Below are positions 9,094-18,878 of a stretch of 64,000 nt of DNA, piece after piece. Position 1 is the stretch's first letter. Each line of letters begins with the position of its first letter. The DNA comes from an uncultured cyanobacterium (GTDB taxonomy: Bacteria; Cyanobacteriota; Cyanobacteriia; Cyanobacteriales; Nostocaceae): the NCBI GenBank assembly GCA_903903925.1, contig CAIVAU010000159.1, forward strand, positions 1 to 64,000, written 5' to 3'. The translations under genes were made by a program, and so were the position numbers. The notes beneath the pieces were generated by a model, which worked only from the letters and a program-made list of their open reading frames with translations, was not told where the DNA came from and did no database searches.

Positions 9094-9819
9094 TTAACTT
9101 TTCAAGAAAGGTCTAACATGTACGTCAGTCACTTCGGCAGTACGAGGTAAACTCAGGGCATTAATCGCTACAGCAGCTACATCTTCTGGTTGTATTAGAC
9201 GCTCAGGATTATATGCCTTGCGTGCGATCTCACAAAGAGCCGCTTGCATAGGACTGGCAGTATTTCCAGGAAACACACTGAGGACGCGCACCCCCAGAGT
9301 GTTGACTTCTGATCTCAAGCTATCAGCGATCGCTTTGAGTGCATGTTTGGTTGCAGCGTACTGTCCGACTCCAGCCTTAGCAGTTAAACCTGCACTGGAG
9401 TTGATAAAGACTATTTGCCCTTGACTGGATATCAGTTCGGGTAGCAAAGCTTGTGTCAGGAGGTAGGGAGCCCGAACATTCGTGCGGTATTGCCAGTCAA
9501 AGTCTTCCACAGGAGCAGTTTTAACTTCTCCCAGCGTAATCACACCCGCACTATGAATCAGTAGGTCAACTTGACCATAATCTCCCTCTAGACGTGCCTT
9601 GATCTGCTGAATGTCTTGATCCAGCGTTAAGTCTAATTGGTAGCACAGAACTTGAGGGGAAGTTTCTTCAGCAATTTTGGCGATCGCCAGTAACTGATCT
9701 AACTTGCGTCCCAACAGGCACAGCTTTGCACCTTGCGTTGCGAGTCCTATGGCGATCGCTCTACCAATACCACTACTCGCTCCTGTGACAACGGCAACTT
9801 GGTTGTGAAATACTGTCAC
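9094..9819 (-). CDS. SDR-family NAD(P)-dependent oxidoreductase
   Basis: 241-aa classical short-chain dehydrogenase: TGASSGIGRAIAIGLA cofactor loop (13-28), a central HSAG in place of the usual NNAG near 90, catalytic Ser in INSSAG near 140, and YAATKHALK with the catalytic Tyr and Lys near 153-157. Translation starts at a GTG (9819) preceded by GGAG. Substrate unknown. It lies downstream of, and in the same direction as, the DUF4910 gene with an 80-bp gap. Confidence 0.85.
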   Translation of the reverse strand: MTVFHNQVAVVTGASSGIGRAIAIGLATQGAKLCLLGRKLDQLLAIAKIAEETSPQVLCYQLDLTLDQDIQQIKARLEGDYGQVDLLIHSAGVITLGEVKTAPVEDFDWQYRTNVRAPYLLTQALLPELISSQGQIVFINSSAGLTAKAGVGQYAATKHALKAIADSLRSEVNTLGVRVLSVFPGNTASPMQAALCEIARKAYNPERLIQPEDVAAVAINALSLPRTAEVTDVHVRPFLKS

Positions 9820-9898
9820 TCGCTTCGCTCCAATTCAAAATTATAAATTGACTCATTCGCTCATTAACACTCGCGACTGAAGTACAACTAACCACTAA

Positions 9899-11203
9899 CT
9901 ATTCTTTCAGCAAATTGAACTGCGACAATGTATCTGCTGTCTTCTTGATCAAATCAAACTCTAAGCCTGATTTTTCGGCAATATCTAGCAGAGTGTGGTT
10001 GCCATCAGAAAAGTTTAAAATCCATAACATTGCCATTTCGGTTTTTTTTGTATCAGTCAGTCCACCAATAGCACTATACAGACCTCTTTTACCTAATTGC
10101 GGCTCACATTTCGGGTTTTGGTTGAAGTATTTTTTGTTATTTTCCACAATCTGTAAAACAGACAGAAGTTTTGACAATGAATCGGCAAGGTATTGGGGCT
10201 GTACCAGATCTAAATTGTCTGCTGAGGTATGATATTGAGGATATGTTCCATGAGGCGATCGCATAAAACAACCTACAGGTAAATTAAACCCTGGTGAGCA
10301 AAACTGACGCTCGTCATAGCCGTAGGGAGAAAATTCTTGGATTTCATAATCTTGACCTGAGCTTTGCAATACGTGAATCACCGCCTTGTCAATCTCAGCA
10401 TTCCCTTGACGGCTTTTTTTGTAGTGAGACTTGCCTGGATCTCCCAGACAGGTTAGAACTAAACCGTGTTTTATTTTATCAACTTGATTTTCGTTCAGTG
10501 CCAGCCAGGTAATAGAACCAATGGTTCCAGGAATAAAGATAAAGCGATAAGAGTAGGAGGGTGAAGTTTGCCCCAGATGTTTGGCTAAAAATGTTGCTAA
10601 GGCAATACCAGCGAGATTATCATTAGCAAGTGACGGATGGCAGGAGTGACATGAAATTAGAACTTCATCGTCTTTTTCTCCTTTGATGTAATACTCACCA
10701 TAAGTCAAATGACCCTCTTCTAACGAAGAATCAATATACACTTCATACTCTTCGTCTTTTAGTTCCAAGAATTGATTGTGGCTGAGACAGAAACCCCAAT
10801 TTTCTTTATAGTATGAAGTGCGGTAAGGAACCCAATCAGGTCGGTCAGGTAAGGTAAATAAATGTGCCTTTAAATCATCTAAAGGCATTTTTTGATTCAT
10901 AGGTATACTGTAATTCAGTACATGAAGATTCGATTTTTGGAAATCTATAATCTTTTCACCTTTAGAGTTTTTAATATAAGCATCTCTAATATTCCATTCT
11001 TTAGGAACTGTCCAATCAAACACTTGAGTGCCACTCTTGACTTCATTAATAGTTAAAGGAATATGTTGCTGGATCAAGTGGAGTGTTTTGCGTAATCCAT
11101 CACCAGTAATACTACGGCAGAGAGGATACAAATCTGATATCAATTCGTACATCTCTTTGCTCATATCATTTATATTTATGTCCATTCCTATATGAGTTTC
11201 CAT
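9899..11203 (-). CDS. DUF4910 aminopeptidase-like protein with winged-helix tail
   Basis: 434 aa. The body resembles the DUF4910/DUF2172 family, a zinc-peptidase-like fold related to M28 aminopeptidases: SCHSCHPSLANDNLAGIA (about 184-201) gives candidate metal-binding His/Asp residues, with GYDERQFCSPGF and YHTSADNLD further on. The last ~60 residues (MLWILNFSDGNHTLLDIAEKSGL...) form a winged-helix-like extension found in this family. In other bacteria these genes are often near surface-polysaccharide genes; no such neighbours are present here. Activity is unproven. Confidence 0.75.
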   Translation of the reverse strand: METHIGMDININDMSKEMYELISDLYPLCRSITGDGLRKTLHLIQQHIPLTINEVKSGTQVFDWTVPKEWNIRDAYIKNSKGEKIIDFQKSNLHVLNYSIPMNQKMPLDDLKAHLFTLPDRPDWVPYRTSYYKENWGFCLSHNQFLELKDEEYEVYIDSSLEEGHLTYGEYYIKGEKDDEVLISCHSCHPSLANDNLAGIALATFLAKHLGQTSPSYSYRFIFIPGTIGSITWLALNENQVDKIKHGLVLTCLGDPGKSHYKKSRQGNAEIDKAVIHVLQSSGQDYEIQEFSPYGYDERQFCSPGFNLPVGCFMRSPHGTYPQYHTSADNLDLVQPQYLADSLSKLLSVLQIVENNKKYFNQNPKCEPQLGKRGLYSAIGGLTDTKKTEMAMLWILNFSDGNHTLLDIAEKSGLEFDLIKKTADTLSQFNLLKE

Positions 11204-11356
11204 TACTTTTGTTACCTACATTACAGTATATTTTTGCTCTTTGCTGTCATTATATGACAAGCTCATTTTTTATGAAAAGATTCATCAAAAATTCAATATC
11301 TTTTTAACGTGGATTTATATATAGCAGTCCTTACAACATTTACAATTCGCACACAA

Positions 11357-11385
11357 AACACCCCCTGATTTTGGTCGGGGGTGTT
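11357..11385 (-). terminator. Rho-independent terminator after tsaC
   Basis: Nine-bp stem (AACACCCCC paired with GGGGGTGTT), 11-nt loop. Read on the minus strand the stem is followed directly by TTTTGTG. It lies about 50 bases past the tsaC stop. Confidence 0.7.
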
Positions 11386-11435
11386 GCAGAAGCACGTTTT
11401 TGATGAAAATTTTACTTTGCAGTTTCGCCCCACGC

Positions 11436-12044
11436 TTAGCAATCTAATCTGACTGCACCTTGCCGTAAAATCTCCCATTTATTCAAAGTCCATTTGGCAA
11501 CGGTGGAAGGTGCGCCCATCCCTTGTATTTCTTCTTTGGATTCTGTTGCCAGAGTCAGAACATCGGGGAACTGTGCCTCGATTTCTGCTATGGTGCGCAA
11601 AGGCGGCTGACCGGATAGATTAGCGCTCGTGGTAGCAAGAGGACCTGTTTGTGCCAAAACAGTTTGGGCGATCGCACAGTCGGGTACTCGTATCCCAATT
11701 GTCTTGGGTTCACTAGACTTACCCGCATCAAGGATAGAAACCATTGCTTTTGGAACACGTTCTGAAGCTGGTAACACCAAAGTCAACCCTCCTGGCCAGT
11801 ACTTTTTCATAACTTGCTGCCAAATTTCATACTCATCATCACTGCCAATGACAAAGGGCCAAAGTTCATCTGCACGAGCAGCCATTAATATTAAGGGTTT
11901 ATCCTGACTGCGCCGCTTCGCTGCGAATATTAATGCTCCTTGTTCTGGTAGAGTTGCCAGTGCTGGAACTGTATCTGTAGGAAAGCTGACTAATTTGCCA
12001 GCGCGTACACCAACTACAAGAGCGTCTAGGGAAACTTGAGTCAT
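11436..12044 (-). CDS. tsaC: Threonylcarbamoyl-AMP synthase TsaC (Sua5/YrdC family)
   Basis: 202-aa YrdC-domain enzyme making threonylcarbamoyl-AMP from Thr, bicarbonate and ATP, the first step of tRNA t6A37 synthesis. Visible motifs: FPTDTVPALATLP near 21, AAKRRSQDKPL near 42 with the conserved Lys/Arg, and PLATTSANLSGQPP near 135. It lacks the extra C-terminal Sua5 domain, so TsaC is the better name. It follows prmC after six bases, an arrangement also known in other bacteria; the second t6A gene, tsaD, is at 17.4 kb. Confidence 0.92.
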   Translation of the reverse strand: MTQVSLDALVVGVRAGKLVSFPTDTVPALATLPEQGALIFAAKRRSQDKPLILMAARADELWPFVIGSDDEYEIWQQVMKKYWPGGLTLVLPASERVPKAMVSILDAGKSSEPKTIGIRVPDCAIAQTVLAQTGPLATTSANLSGQPPLRTIAEIEAQFPDVLTLATESKEEIQGMGAPSTVAKWTLNKWEILRQGAVRLDC

Positions 12045-12050
12045 TGAGAG

Positions 12051-12962
12051 TTAGGAGTTAGGAGTACTTTTATACGCAACTGCAAAGCGCTTAATGCCAG
12101 CGAGATCAGCATGAATATGAATGTTGCAATAGCTACCTTGATCTTGCAACATTTGTTGCACTACATCTGCCTGTCCTGCCATCATTTCGATCAGCCATAC
12201 GCCACCAGGGAGCAAATAAGACGGAGAGACTTCTATTAAGTGGCGGATACTCCTCAAGCCGTCAGCACCACCATCCAAAGCTAGATGTGGTTCATGGTTA
12301 AAGACTTCTGGTTGTAGAGAAGGTAAGGTGCTCTTCGGGATATAAGGCGGGTTCGACACCATCCCACTAAACTGACCTTTGAGGAACTCCAGAGGCTCCC
12401 ACCAAGAACCTTGATAAAAGCGAATGCGTTCTGCAAAACCGCAATTACGAGCGTTTAGTGCGGCGACGAGAAGCCCTTGGTGACTGCAATCAACAGCATG
12501 AATTGTTGCTGATTTGAAGGCATCTGCTAGCCCTACTGCGATCGCCCCACTACCAGTTCCCAGGTCAGCCCAGTTTCCTTGTTGTAAAGGCAAACTTGCA
12601 GCTGCTACTGCCAAATCAATCAAGGATTCTGTTTCTGGTCTGGGAATCAAAACAGCGTTTGAGACTGCGATTTTAAATTGTCGCCAGGGTGTAACTCCTG
12701 CAATGTACTGCACAGGCAAACGGTCATTTAATCGCCTTTGCCACAAAGCCTCTAATTCTACTAAAGGTAGCTGAAGCTGAATTTGAGACCAGTCTTTAAA
12801 AGATTCCAAACACAAGGCTAATCGGTCTAACCCAGCTACCTCTTGTAGCAACCAATCTACCTCAGTAGGTGAGACATCAGTGGCGATCGCTGCTTGTTTT
12901 GCCGCATTACGCCACTGCCAAAGTTGTAAGCCAGAAATGACCTCTAACCGTTGATCTACCAT
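12051..12962 (-). CDS. prmC: Release-factor glutamine methyltransferase PrmC (HemK)
   Basis: 303-aa SAM-dependent enzyme that N5-methylates the Gln of the GGQ motif in release factors RF1/RF2. Conserved landmarks: PVQYIAGVTPWR near 80, IPRPETESLIDLA near 104, the SAM loop DLGTGSGAIAVGLA near 138, and the catalytic NPPYIPKS near 205. The stop codon falls inside a two-copy heptamer repeat (GTTAGGA) that spans the 6-bp gap to tsaC, so the last residues (TPNS) are repeat-encoded. Confidence 0.93.
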   Translation of the reverse strand: MVDQRLEVISGLQLWQWRNAAKQAAIATDVSPTEVDWLLQEVAGLDRLALCLESFKDWSQIQLQLPLVELEALWQRRLNDRLPVQYIAGVTPWRQFKIAVSNAVLIPRPETESLIDLAVAAASLPLQQGNWADLGTGSGAIAVGLADAFKSATIHAVDCSHQGLLVAALNARNCGFAERIRFYQGSWWEPLEFLKGQFSGMVSNPPYIPKSTLPSLQPEVFNHEPHLALDGGADGLRSIRHLIEVSPSYLLPGGVWLIEMMAGQADVVQQMLQDQGSYCNIHIHADLAGIKRFAVAYKSTPNS

Positions 12963-12987
12963 GCCTCAATTCTAGGCCCTAGGTGTA

Positions 12988-13779
12988 TCATTTTTTCTGA
13001 GCAGGCGCTTGATTCACACCGGCAGACGAGGGGTTATGCGTCTGAATGTATTGTTGTGCATCTGGAGATGGTAAAAAGACGAAATTGCTGAGTGCTGGAT
13101 CGTTTTTCTCCTGCAATTTTTTAATCACTCCTGCTACGTCAACAACCTGAATATCAGCCTTGGGAAATTTTTGTTTCACCTGATTCAACATACCCTGTGC
13201 TTCTTCCTTGCTGAAAAACAGAGGCGTAAAATCCTGTTTGTTGTTCGGCGACTTAATTGAAACATACCCCTGATTTGGTGCAGATCTGACCAAAAAAACA
13301 GGCACACCATTAAACTGTTGTATCTGTTGACCGCTTTGGCGGAGCAATGCTAGTGCCCCGTCAATTTCCACCTTTTCAGGATTTAAGACAAACACGGGAC
13401 TATTTGGCTGTTTGGCATTTTTCCGCACTTGCTGATAAATTACCCCCAGAGGTACTGGTGTTACTTGTAAGGTTTTCGCCAATGCCATAACCTTAGGGTC
13501 TTGGTCTTTCTTGCTCTGCACCTGCTGAATAAAAGACTGAGCATCCTGTGGACTCATAAAAACTTCTGTCACCGACGTATTTTTTTGCCCATTAGGCGCT
13601 GAATGAGTCAGCAAGGTACCTTGTGGTGTAGCAATCACAAATACTGGTACACGTTCCATTGTTTTGGCTATTTGTTCATCTGGCAATGCTAGCACTGGGG
13701 CGTTTCCGCTAAATATCGTTGCAAGCATTGTATTTCCCACTAAACCCAATGTTATACCCCAGCGAACCAATGATTTCAT
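12988..13779 (-). CDS. Tic22-family periplasmic protein
   Basis: About 263 aa with an N-terminal signal peptide (KSLVRWGITLGLVGNTML...) and the two-part Tic22 fold (VPVFVIATPQGTLL..., MSPQDAQSFIQQV..., VPVFLVRS..., FFSKEEAQGMLNQV...). Cyanobacterial Tic22 is a periplasmic chaperone implicated in outer-membrane biogenesis and is related to the chloroplast import protein. I chose the ATG at 13779 because AGGAGAAGTC directly precedes it; an in-frame ATG at 13794 lies upstream of that site. Confidence 0.87.
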   Translation of the reverse strand: MKSLVRWGITLGLVGNTMLATIFSGNAPVLALPDEQIAKTMERVPVFVIATPQGTLLTHSAPNGQKNTSVTEVFMSPQDAQSFIQQVQSKKDQDPKVMALAKTLQVTPVPLGVIYQQVRKNAKQPNSPVFVLNPEKVEIDGALALLRQSGQQIQQFNGVPVFLVRSAPNQGYVSIKSPNNKQDFTPLFFSKEEAQGMLNQVKQKFPKADIQVVDVAGVIKKLQEKNDPALSNFVFLPSPDAQQYIQTHNPSSAGVNQAPAQKK

Positions 13780-14382
13780 GACTTCTCCTAGCATCTATAC
13801 ATTAATCAAGTCGAGATCAGGGTTGGATTTGCACAGAACCAACTTGTTTTAGTTATAGTATCTTCTTTGCTAATTAATTGGTAAGAATTCAGGAGCCAGG
13901 AGACATTCGTCAGAATTTGGTATCTGTCTGGGTGGCTCTTGAGACATCCTGTTATCTCCCGATTGTTTAACAATACTGACTCCTGTATTCTTGCATTAAT
14001 TGTGCTGTTACTTTTTTTGTTTGTCAATTTCGCTCTACTATTACATGTGAAATCCTGTATCTGCCTACTCTATTTTGCTTGCAGTCGGTAAAAAATTGTT
14101 TATTTACTCAAACTTGACTAAGCCATTTTATTGCCAGAACTTGCAATAGTTGACGCTTCCATATAGTAAATCGTTCCATATGTTATGACTAAAAATGTTA
14201 AAATATTTACATAACTACTACGTTGATTGCTAAGTCAATCAGTTCACGCGTTAGCTATCTAAAAATCAGTGGGTTACTAGGTTTGGGCTAAAGGACTTTT
14301 CTGTCCCTTTCCCCTTAACCGAACAGTATTCATATCGGTTCTACTGATGGCAAATAGGAGTCCTATAGGAGATAACTCAAAC
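13780..14382. other. Spacer without recognisable genes
   Basis: About 600 bp, AT-rich, between the Tic22 gene and tRNA-Pro. Only short chance frames and a small hairpin around 14224-14242 (TGATTGC...TCAATCA) are visible. It must hold the Tic22 promoter. Confidence 0.5.
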
Positions 14383-14419
14383 AAAAAAACCAGGTCTGTT
14401 TATCCAGCTAGGTTTTTTT
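14383..14419 (-). terminator. Terminator-like hairpin behind tRNA-Pro
   Basis: AAAAAAACC at 14383-14391 pairs with GGTTTTTTT at 14411-14419 around a 19-nt interior. Because the stem ends in A/T runs it could act in both directions. On the minus strand it begins 15 bases after the tRNA. Confidence 0.6.
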
Positions 14420-14433
14420 ATTCGCATTGCAAA

Positions 14434-14507
14434 TCGGGATGACAGGATTTGAACCTGCGGCATCCTGCTCCCAAAGCAGGCGCGCTACCAAGCTGCGCTA
14501 CATCCCG
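14434..14507 (-). tRNA. tRNA-Pro (anticodon UGG)
   Basis: 74 nt. The 7-bp acceptor stem is CGGGATG paired with CATCCCG, discriminator A. The anticodon arm has CCTGC / GCAGG around loop TTTGGGA, giving anticodon TGG. The T arm is GCAGG-TTCAAAT-CCTGT and the D arm has GGTAGCGC. CCA is not encoded. A terminator follows. Confidence 0.97.
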
Positions 14508-14762
14508 TTCTCTAAGTTTGTTGGCAATTTAATCTTTAGCCGACATGCCTCCGATTATATCATCGTTTTTAGTTTTTTTACAAATTTTCTGATTGAATTT
14601 TCCAATCTGATCTGAAAAATTCCCACTTCCCACTTCCCACCCCCCAACCCCTAAGCTTATGGGCTTAGGGCAGCCAAAAGGCTCTTTTGGTGGAGTAGGG
14701 TTCAACCTGCACTCAGTGGCTTCCGCCTTTGATCACGGTGAACCGCTTTTTTAGATTTGGGA

Positions 14763-15371
<609 letters not shown>

Positions 15372-15552
15372 TCACGTTTAACTGCTCTGACCATCTTTCA
15401 TCCTTCAAACTCAGGCTGTTTGGGTTTTTCGGGATTTTTAATTGGCTGAAGCTTATAAGCGCTAGTTTTACACCAATCATCTCCAACTTTAGCATCTTGT
15501 TGTAGAGCCTAGGAGAAATTAACTAAAACGGAGGAGTGGGGAATCCTGGATT

Positions 15553-16272
15553 ATGGCTTCTGGTTTAAAATCTTCGACACTGGAACTCCTAAAACGCTTT
15601 AACCGAGCGTTTCCGCAGTTTTACGAGCAATTTGTGAGCAATGAAATTCAACTACAAAATTTGCGGTTAGCCTACCGCCTATATAAAACTAGACGCGCTG
15701 TTATTGAGCTGAAACCAGAAGGTAGCAAAACTGCCCTGCACTTTGCCTACCGCAACCAGTCTTTTCTCCTCAGCGACATTTTTGGTGTGCTGGCGGCTTA
15801 TGGGTTGACAATTCACGGCTTAAGTCTATACGGTCAGATCCGACCGCCAATGTTAGTTTTTATCAAATTACTGATTTCACGTGGCAGTAAAGCCTTGACC
15901 GACAAAACAGCAGAACATGTCTCCCGAGCCATTTGGGAGGCTTTAGCCGGGCGATTTGAGGTAGAAGAGATGCTAGCGGTAGAATTTAACCTTGATGGAG
16001 GTTTAGAGCAGGTGCAAACTGAGTTCTATGTCGATCCGGTTTTTCATCTTCCTGCCCTAGTGATTGAAGCAGATAACCAACCAGGATTGTTTTACAAGGT
16101 CATGTACGCTATTTGGCAGGAAGACCTTTTAGTCGTTAATGCCAATTTGCTAGTTTGGCGCGGACGTACACGCCTGATTCTCTACTTACTCGGCCCGAAT
16201 GAAAACCTCATCCCCGAATACTTGGGCCATAAAATCGCTGAAGGAATGCGGCAGAGGTTGCTGGGGAAGTGA
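15553..16272 (+). CDS. ACT-domain protein, conserved in cyanobacteria
   Basis: 239 aa. Two ACT-like betaalphabeta modules are visible: one around 58-90 (NQSFLLSDIFGVLAAYGLTIHGLSLYG) and one around 170-205 (ALVIEADNQPGLFYKVMYAIWQEDLLVVNANLL). This tandem ACT arrangement resembles the C-terminal part of GlnD-type uridylyltransferases, but no nucleotidyltransferase or HD domain is present, so an amino-acid-sensing role is only a guess. GGAGGAG lies about 15 bases upstream of the ATG. The start codon is the first in the frame. Confidence 0.7.
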   Translation: MASGLKSSTLELLKRFNRAFPQFYEQFVSNEIQLQNLRLAYRLYKTRRAVIELKPEGSKTALHFAYRNQSFLLSDIFGVLAAYGLTIHGLSLYGQIRPPMLVFIKLLISRGSKALTDKTAEHVSRAIWEALAGRFEVEEMLAVEFNLDGGLEQVQTEFYVDPVFHLPALVIEADNQPGLFYKVMYAIWQEDLLVVNANLLVWRGRTRLILYLLGPNENLIPEYLGHKIAEGMRQRLLGK

Positions 16273-16277
16273 AAAAA

Positions 16278-16337
16278 GTTAGGAGTTAGGAGTTAGGAGT
16301 TATGAATAAAGAATTAATAACTCCTAACTCTTAACTC
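16278..16337. repeat. Inverted STRR heptamer pair
   Basis: Three GTTAGGA heptamers, then GTTATGAATAAAG, then the same heptamers inverted (ACTCCTAACTCTTAACTCC). The two arms can pair as a hairpin between the ACT gene and the next hydrolase gene. Confidence 0.8.
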
Positions 16338-16367
16338 CACACCTCCCATTAAGGGTAGGATAGAAGT

Positions 16368-17279
16368 ATGGCAACCATTGAAATCTTGGGCGTTCCACAT
16401 GCATATGAGCTAACGGCGCCTACATCCTGCCCCCATACTCTCGTGTTTGTCCATGGTTGGCTCAATAGCCGTGGATACTGGCAACCTACGATTTCCCGTC
16501 TGTCAACTGATTTCCAGTGCCTGTCTTATGATTTAAGGGGTTTTGGGGAATCCAAGCCCAAGGCAAAAACTGATTATAGTCGTGAACAAACTTCTTTTAG
16601 CCTAACTTCTACATCTAGTGATGCAGTTGCTGATCCCTTCGATTCCCTTTATACCCCGTCTGCCTATGCTCAAGATTTAGCAGCCCTCTTGCAACAACTT
16701 AACATTACTAGTGCTTGGTTGATTGGTCATGACTTAGGCGGTACGATCGCCCTCTGGGGATCTGCTCAGATGCCAGAATATGTCAAGGGCGTCATCTGTA
16801 TCAACGCGGGTGGTGGTATTTATCTTAAAGAAGCTTTTGAGCAGTTTCGCTCGACCGGTCAGCGGTTTCTGCAAATCCGCCCACGATGGCTTAGCCACCT
16901 GCCTTTAATTGACTTACTATTTACCAGAACGAGCGTAGCGCGTCCATTAGAGCGCCATTGGGCACGTCAGCGAGTGATTGATTTTGTCATTGCTGACCCA
17001 GAAGCTGCTCTAGGAACACTGTTAGACTCTACCACTGAAGAAGAAATCAATCACTTACCCCAACTGGTTTCCCAAATTAAGCAGCCGGTTTATTTCCTCG
17101 CGGGTGCCGAAGATAAGGTGATGGAACCCAAGTACGTTCGTCATTTAGCTAGTTTTCACCCACTGTTCCAATACTGCGGTGACAACGTAATTGAAATTCC
17201 CGATTGCGGACATTTAGCAATGTTAGAGCAACCAGATGCCGTAGCCAGTCACATCCGTTCGATAGTAGATGGAGCTTAG
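16368..17279 (+). CDS. Alpha/beta-fold hydrolase with Asp at the nucleophile position
   Basis: 303 aa. Canonical alpha/beta hydrolase order: FVHGWLNSRGYW oxyanion region (27-38), nucleophile elbow LIGHDLGGTIALWG near 120, acid in FLAGAEDKVMEP near 245, and His in IPDCGHLAMLEQP near 282. The elbow has Asp rather than Ser, as in epoxide hydrolases and haloalkane dehalogenases, so an ester-hydrolase label would be unsafe. A Ser/Thr-rich insert near 68-80 is unusual. Possibly transcribed with the ACT gene (95-bp gap containing an inverted repeat). Confidence 0.8.
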   Translation: MATIEILGVPHAYELTAPTSCPHTLVFVHGWLNSRGYWQPTISRLSTDFQCLSYDLRGFGESKPKAKTDYSREQTSFSLTSTSSDAVADPFDSLYTPSAYAQDLAALLQQLNITSAWLIGHDLGGTIALWGSAQMPEYVKGVICINAGGGIYLKEAFEQFRSTGQRFLQIRPRWLSHLPLIDLLFTRTSVARPLERHWARQRVIDFVIADPEAALGTLLDSTTEEEINHLPQLVSQIKQPVYFLAGAEDKVMEPKYVRHLASFHPLFQYCGDNVIEIPDCGHLAMLEQPDAVASHIRSIVDGA

Positions 17280-17362
17280 GAGGGGGCAGAGGAGAAAGAA
17301 TTGCTCCCTGTTCCCTGCTAAGAGCTCCCTGCTAAGATCTCCCTGCTCCCTGTTCCCTCTTT
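17280..17362. repeat. STRR-type repeat (gctccctg family)
   Basis: Imperfect tandem heptamers around TCCCTGC/TCCCTGT with an interspersed TAAGAGC; the same pattern recurs at 27299-27347 and 35778-35815. It separates the convergent hydrolase and tsaD genes. Confidence 0.8.
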
Positions 17363-18401
17363 ATTCATACAACTCCATGACCTGAGACAGTGCTAGCCTA
17401 GAATGAACGCCTAAGGTAAGGGAGGAGGTATGACCCCGGTTTAAATGGTCAGTGGCAGCACAACCAATCATCGCAGCGTTGTCGGTACACAATTTCAAGG
17501 GGGGAAATAGCACTCGTAAGTTATGAGTAGCAGCAGCAGCTTGTAAGTGTTTTCGCAAACCACTATTAGCCGCTACGCCTCCACCAACGGCAATGGTGGA
17601 AAGACCGTAGTCAAGGGCACAGGCGATCGCTCTTTTGGTGAGCGATCGTGCTACAGTTTCTTGAAAGCTAGCCGCCACGTCTACCACTTTTAAAGACTGC
17701 CCGTTTTTCTCGAACTGCTGCACGAGTCTCAGTACAGCGGTCTTTAACCCACTGAAACTCGCATCGTATGGATGGTATCTGCCACTAGGTAGGGAAACTT
17801 TTCCTTCTGGTAGGGCAAAGGCTTGTGGATTACCCTCTTGTGCCAATCGATCTATTGCTGGTCCACCAGGATATCCCAGATGCAACAGACGCGCCACTTT
17901 GTCAAAGGCTTCACCTGCTGCATCATCACGGGTTTGACCCAGAGTTTCATATACGCCACAATCTTTAACGTAAATCAAGCTTGTGTGTCCACCAGAAACT
18001 AATAAACTCAGCAAAGGCGGTTGTAGCGTTGGTTCACTTAAGTAAGTCGCGTAAATGTGACCTTCAAGGTGATGGACTCCTAAAAATGGCTTTTGGTGAA
18101 CCACTGAGAGCGTTTTGGCGGCAGTTAATCCCACCAACAGCGCTCCTACGAGTCCAGGGGCACAGGTTGCCGCAATTCCATCGATTTTCCCCCAATCCAG
18201 TTCTGCTTCTTCCAAGGCAATAGATATCGCCCCATTGATCGTTTCTAGGTGCTGGCGGGAGGCAACTTCCGGCACTACCCCGCCATACTGCTGATGTACA
18301 GGAATTTGGGAGGTAACAACACTACTACAAACTTGACGATTGTTAACAATTGCCACGGCTGTCTCATCACAGCTCGTTTCTATTGCTAAAACTGTAGTCA
18401 T
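17361..18401 (-). CDS. tsaD: tRNA t6A threonylcarbamoyltransferase TsaD (Gcp/Kae1)
   Basis: 346-aa ASKHA-fold enzyme that transfers the threonylcarbamoyl group from TC-AMP to A37 of ANN-decoding tRNAs, together with TsaB and TsaE. Visible: [14 protein letters not shown] (5-18), metal ligands in [10 protein letters not shown] near 111-115, LVSGGHTSL near 135, [18 protein letters not shown] near 168, and the late Asp in CTDNAAMIG near 306. Complete and of usual length. tsaB and tsaE are not in the window. Confidence 0.96.
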   Translation of the reverse strand: MTTVLAIETSCDETAVAIVNNRQVCSSVVTSQIPVHQQYGGVVPEVASRQHLETINGAISIALEEAELDWGKIDGIAATCAPGLVGALLVGLTAAKTLSVVHQKPFLGVHHLEGHIYATYLSEPTLQPPLLSLLVSGGHTSLIYVKDCGVYETLGQTRDDAAGEAFDKVARLLHLGYPGGPAIDRLAQEGNPQAFALPEGKVSLPSGRYHPYDASFSGLKTAVLRLVQQFEKNGQSLKVVDVAASFQETVARSLTKRAIACALDYGLSTIAVGGGVAANSGLRKHLQAAAATHNLRVLFPPLKLCTDNAAMIGCAATDHLNRGHTSSLTLGVHSRLALSQVMELYE

Positions 18402-18816
18402 TGGTTAAAGGTCCTTGGTCATTGGTCAAGAGGGAGCAGGGTGCAGGGTGCAGGGTACAGGGTGCAGAGAAAGGATTAGCCAACGTTGTCTTTCCCTCAT
18501 CTCCTCAACGCTTCACTTTCCACCCCAAACTTTGAGAAAGTTTAACTTTTATTGACTTAAACTTTACTCGGTAGACAGGCAAGAGTATTATTTCCATATG
18601 CTAAAAACACGATCAAATAATATAAAATCTAGGCAAATCTGTCAGATGTCAATCTGATAAAATCCTAGTCTAACCTGATTTGATCGTGTATTTGACCGGA
18701 GGTGAAATTTCGCCTATATACTGGTCACCAAAGGCGCTCTGCGCTTTAAGAACACTATTCGGAAATGGATTACTATGACATCCAACTCCGATGACTTAAT
18801 AGTTCTGCAAATTAAG
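18402..18816. other. psaF upstream region
   Basis: No gene. It starts with a G-rich STRR-like array (18430-18465, GGGTGCA repeats). Around 18698-18723 is a near-palindrome, AGGTGAAATTTCGCCT. The psaF promoter must lie in the last part. Confidence 0.5.
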
Positions 18817-18845
18817 ATTGTACAAGCCGCTTCGTTTTGTACAAT
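18817..18845. promoter_or_regulatory. Inverted repeat just upstream of psaF (candidate operator or leader hairpin)
   Basis: ATTGTACAA at 18817-18825 and TTGTACAAT at 18837-18845 form a perfect 9-bp inverted repeat with an 11-bp spacer, ending 33 bases before the psaF start. Each half holds the palindrome TTGTACAA, so it could bind a dimeric regulator or fold in the mRNA. It does not match the HLR1 box of RpaB well. Confidence 0.5.
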
Positions 18846-18878
18846 AATTTTTGTTTCGTAATAAAAGGAAACAATTTC

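Noticed and set aside
13806-14027. 73-codon minus-strand frame upstream of Tic22
   Set aside because: No motif, no ribosome-binding site, spacer composition.
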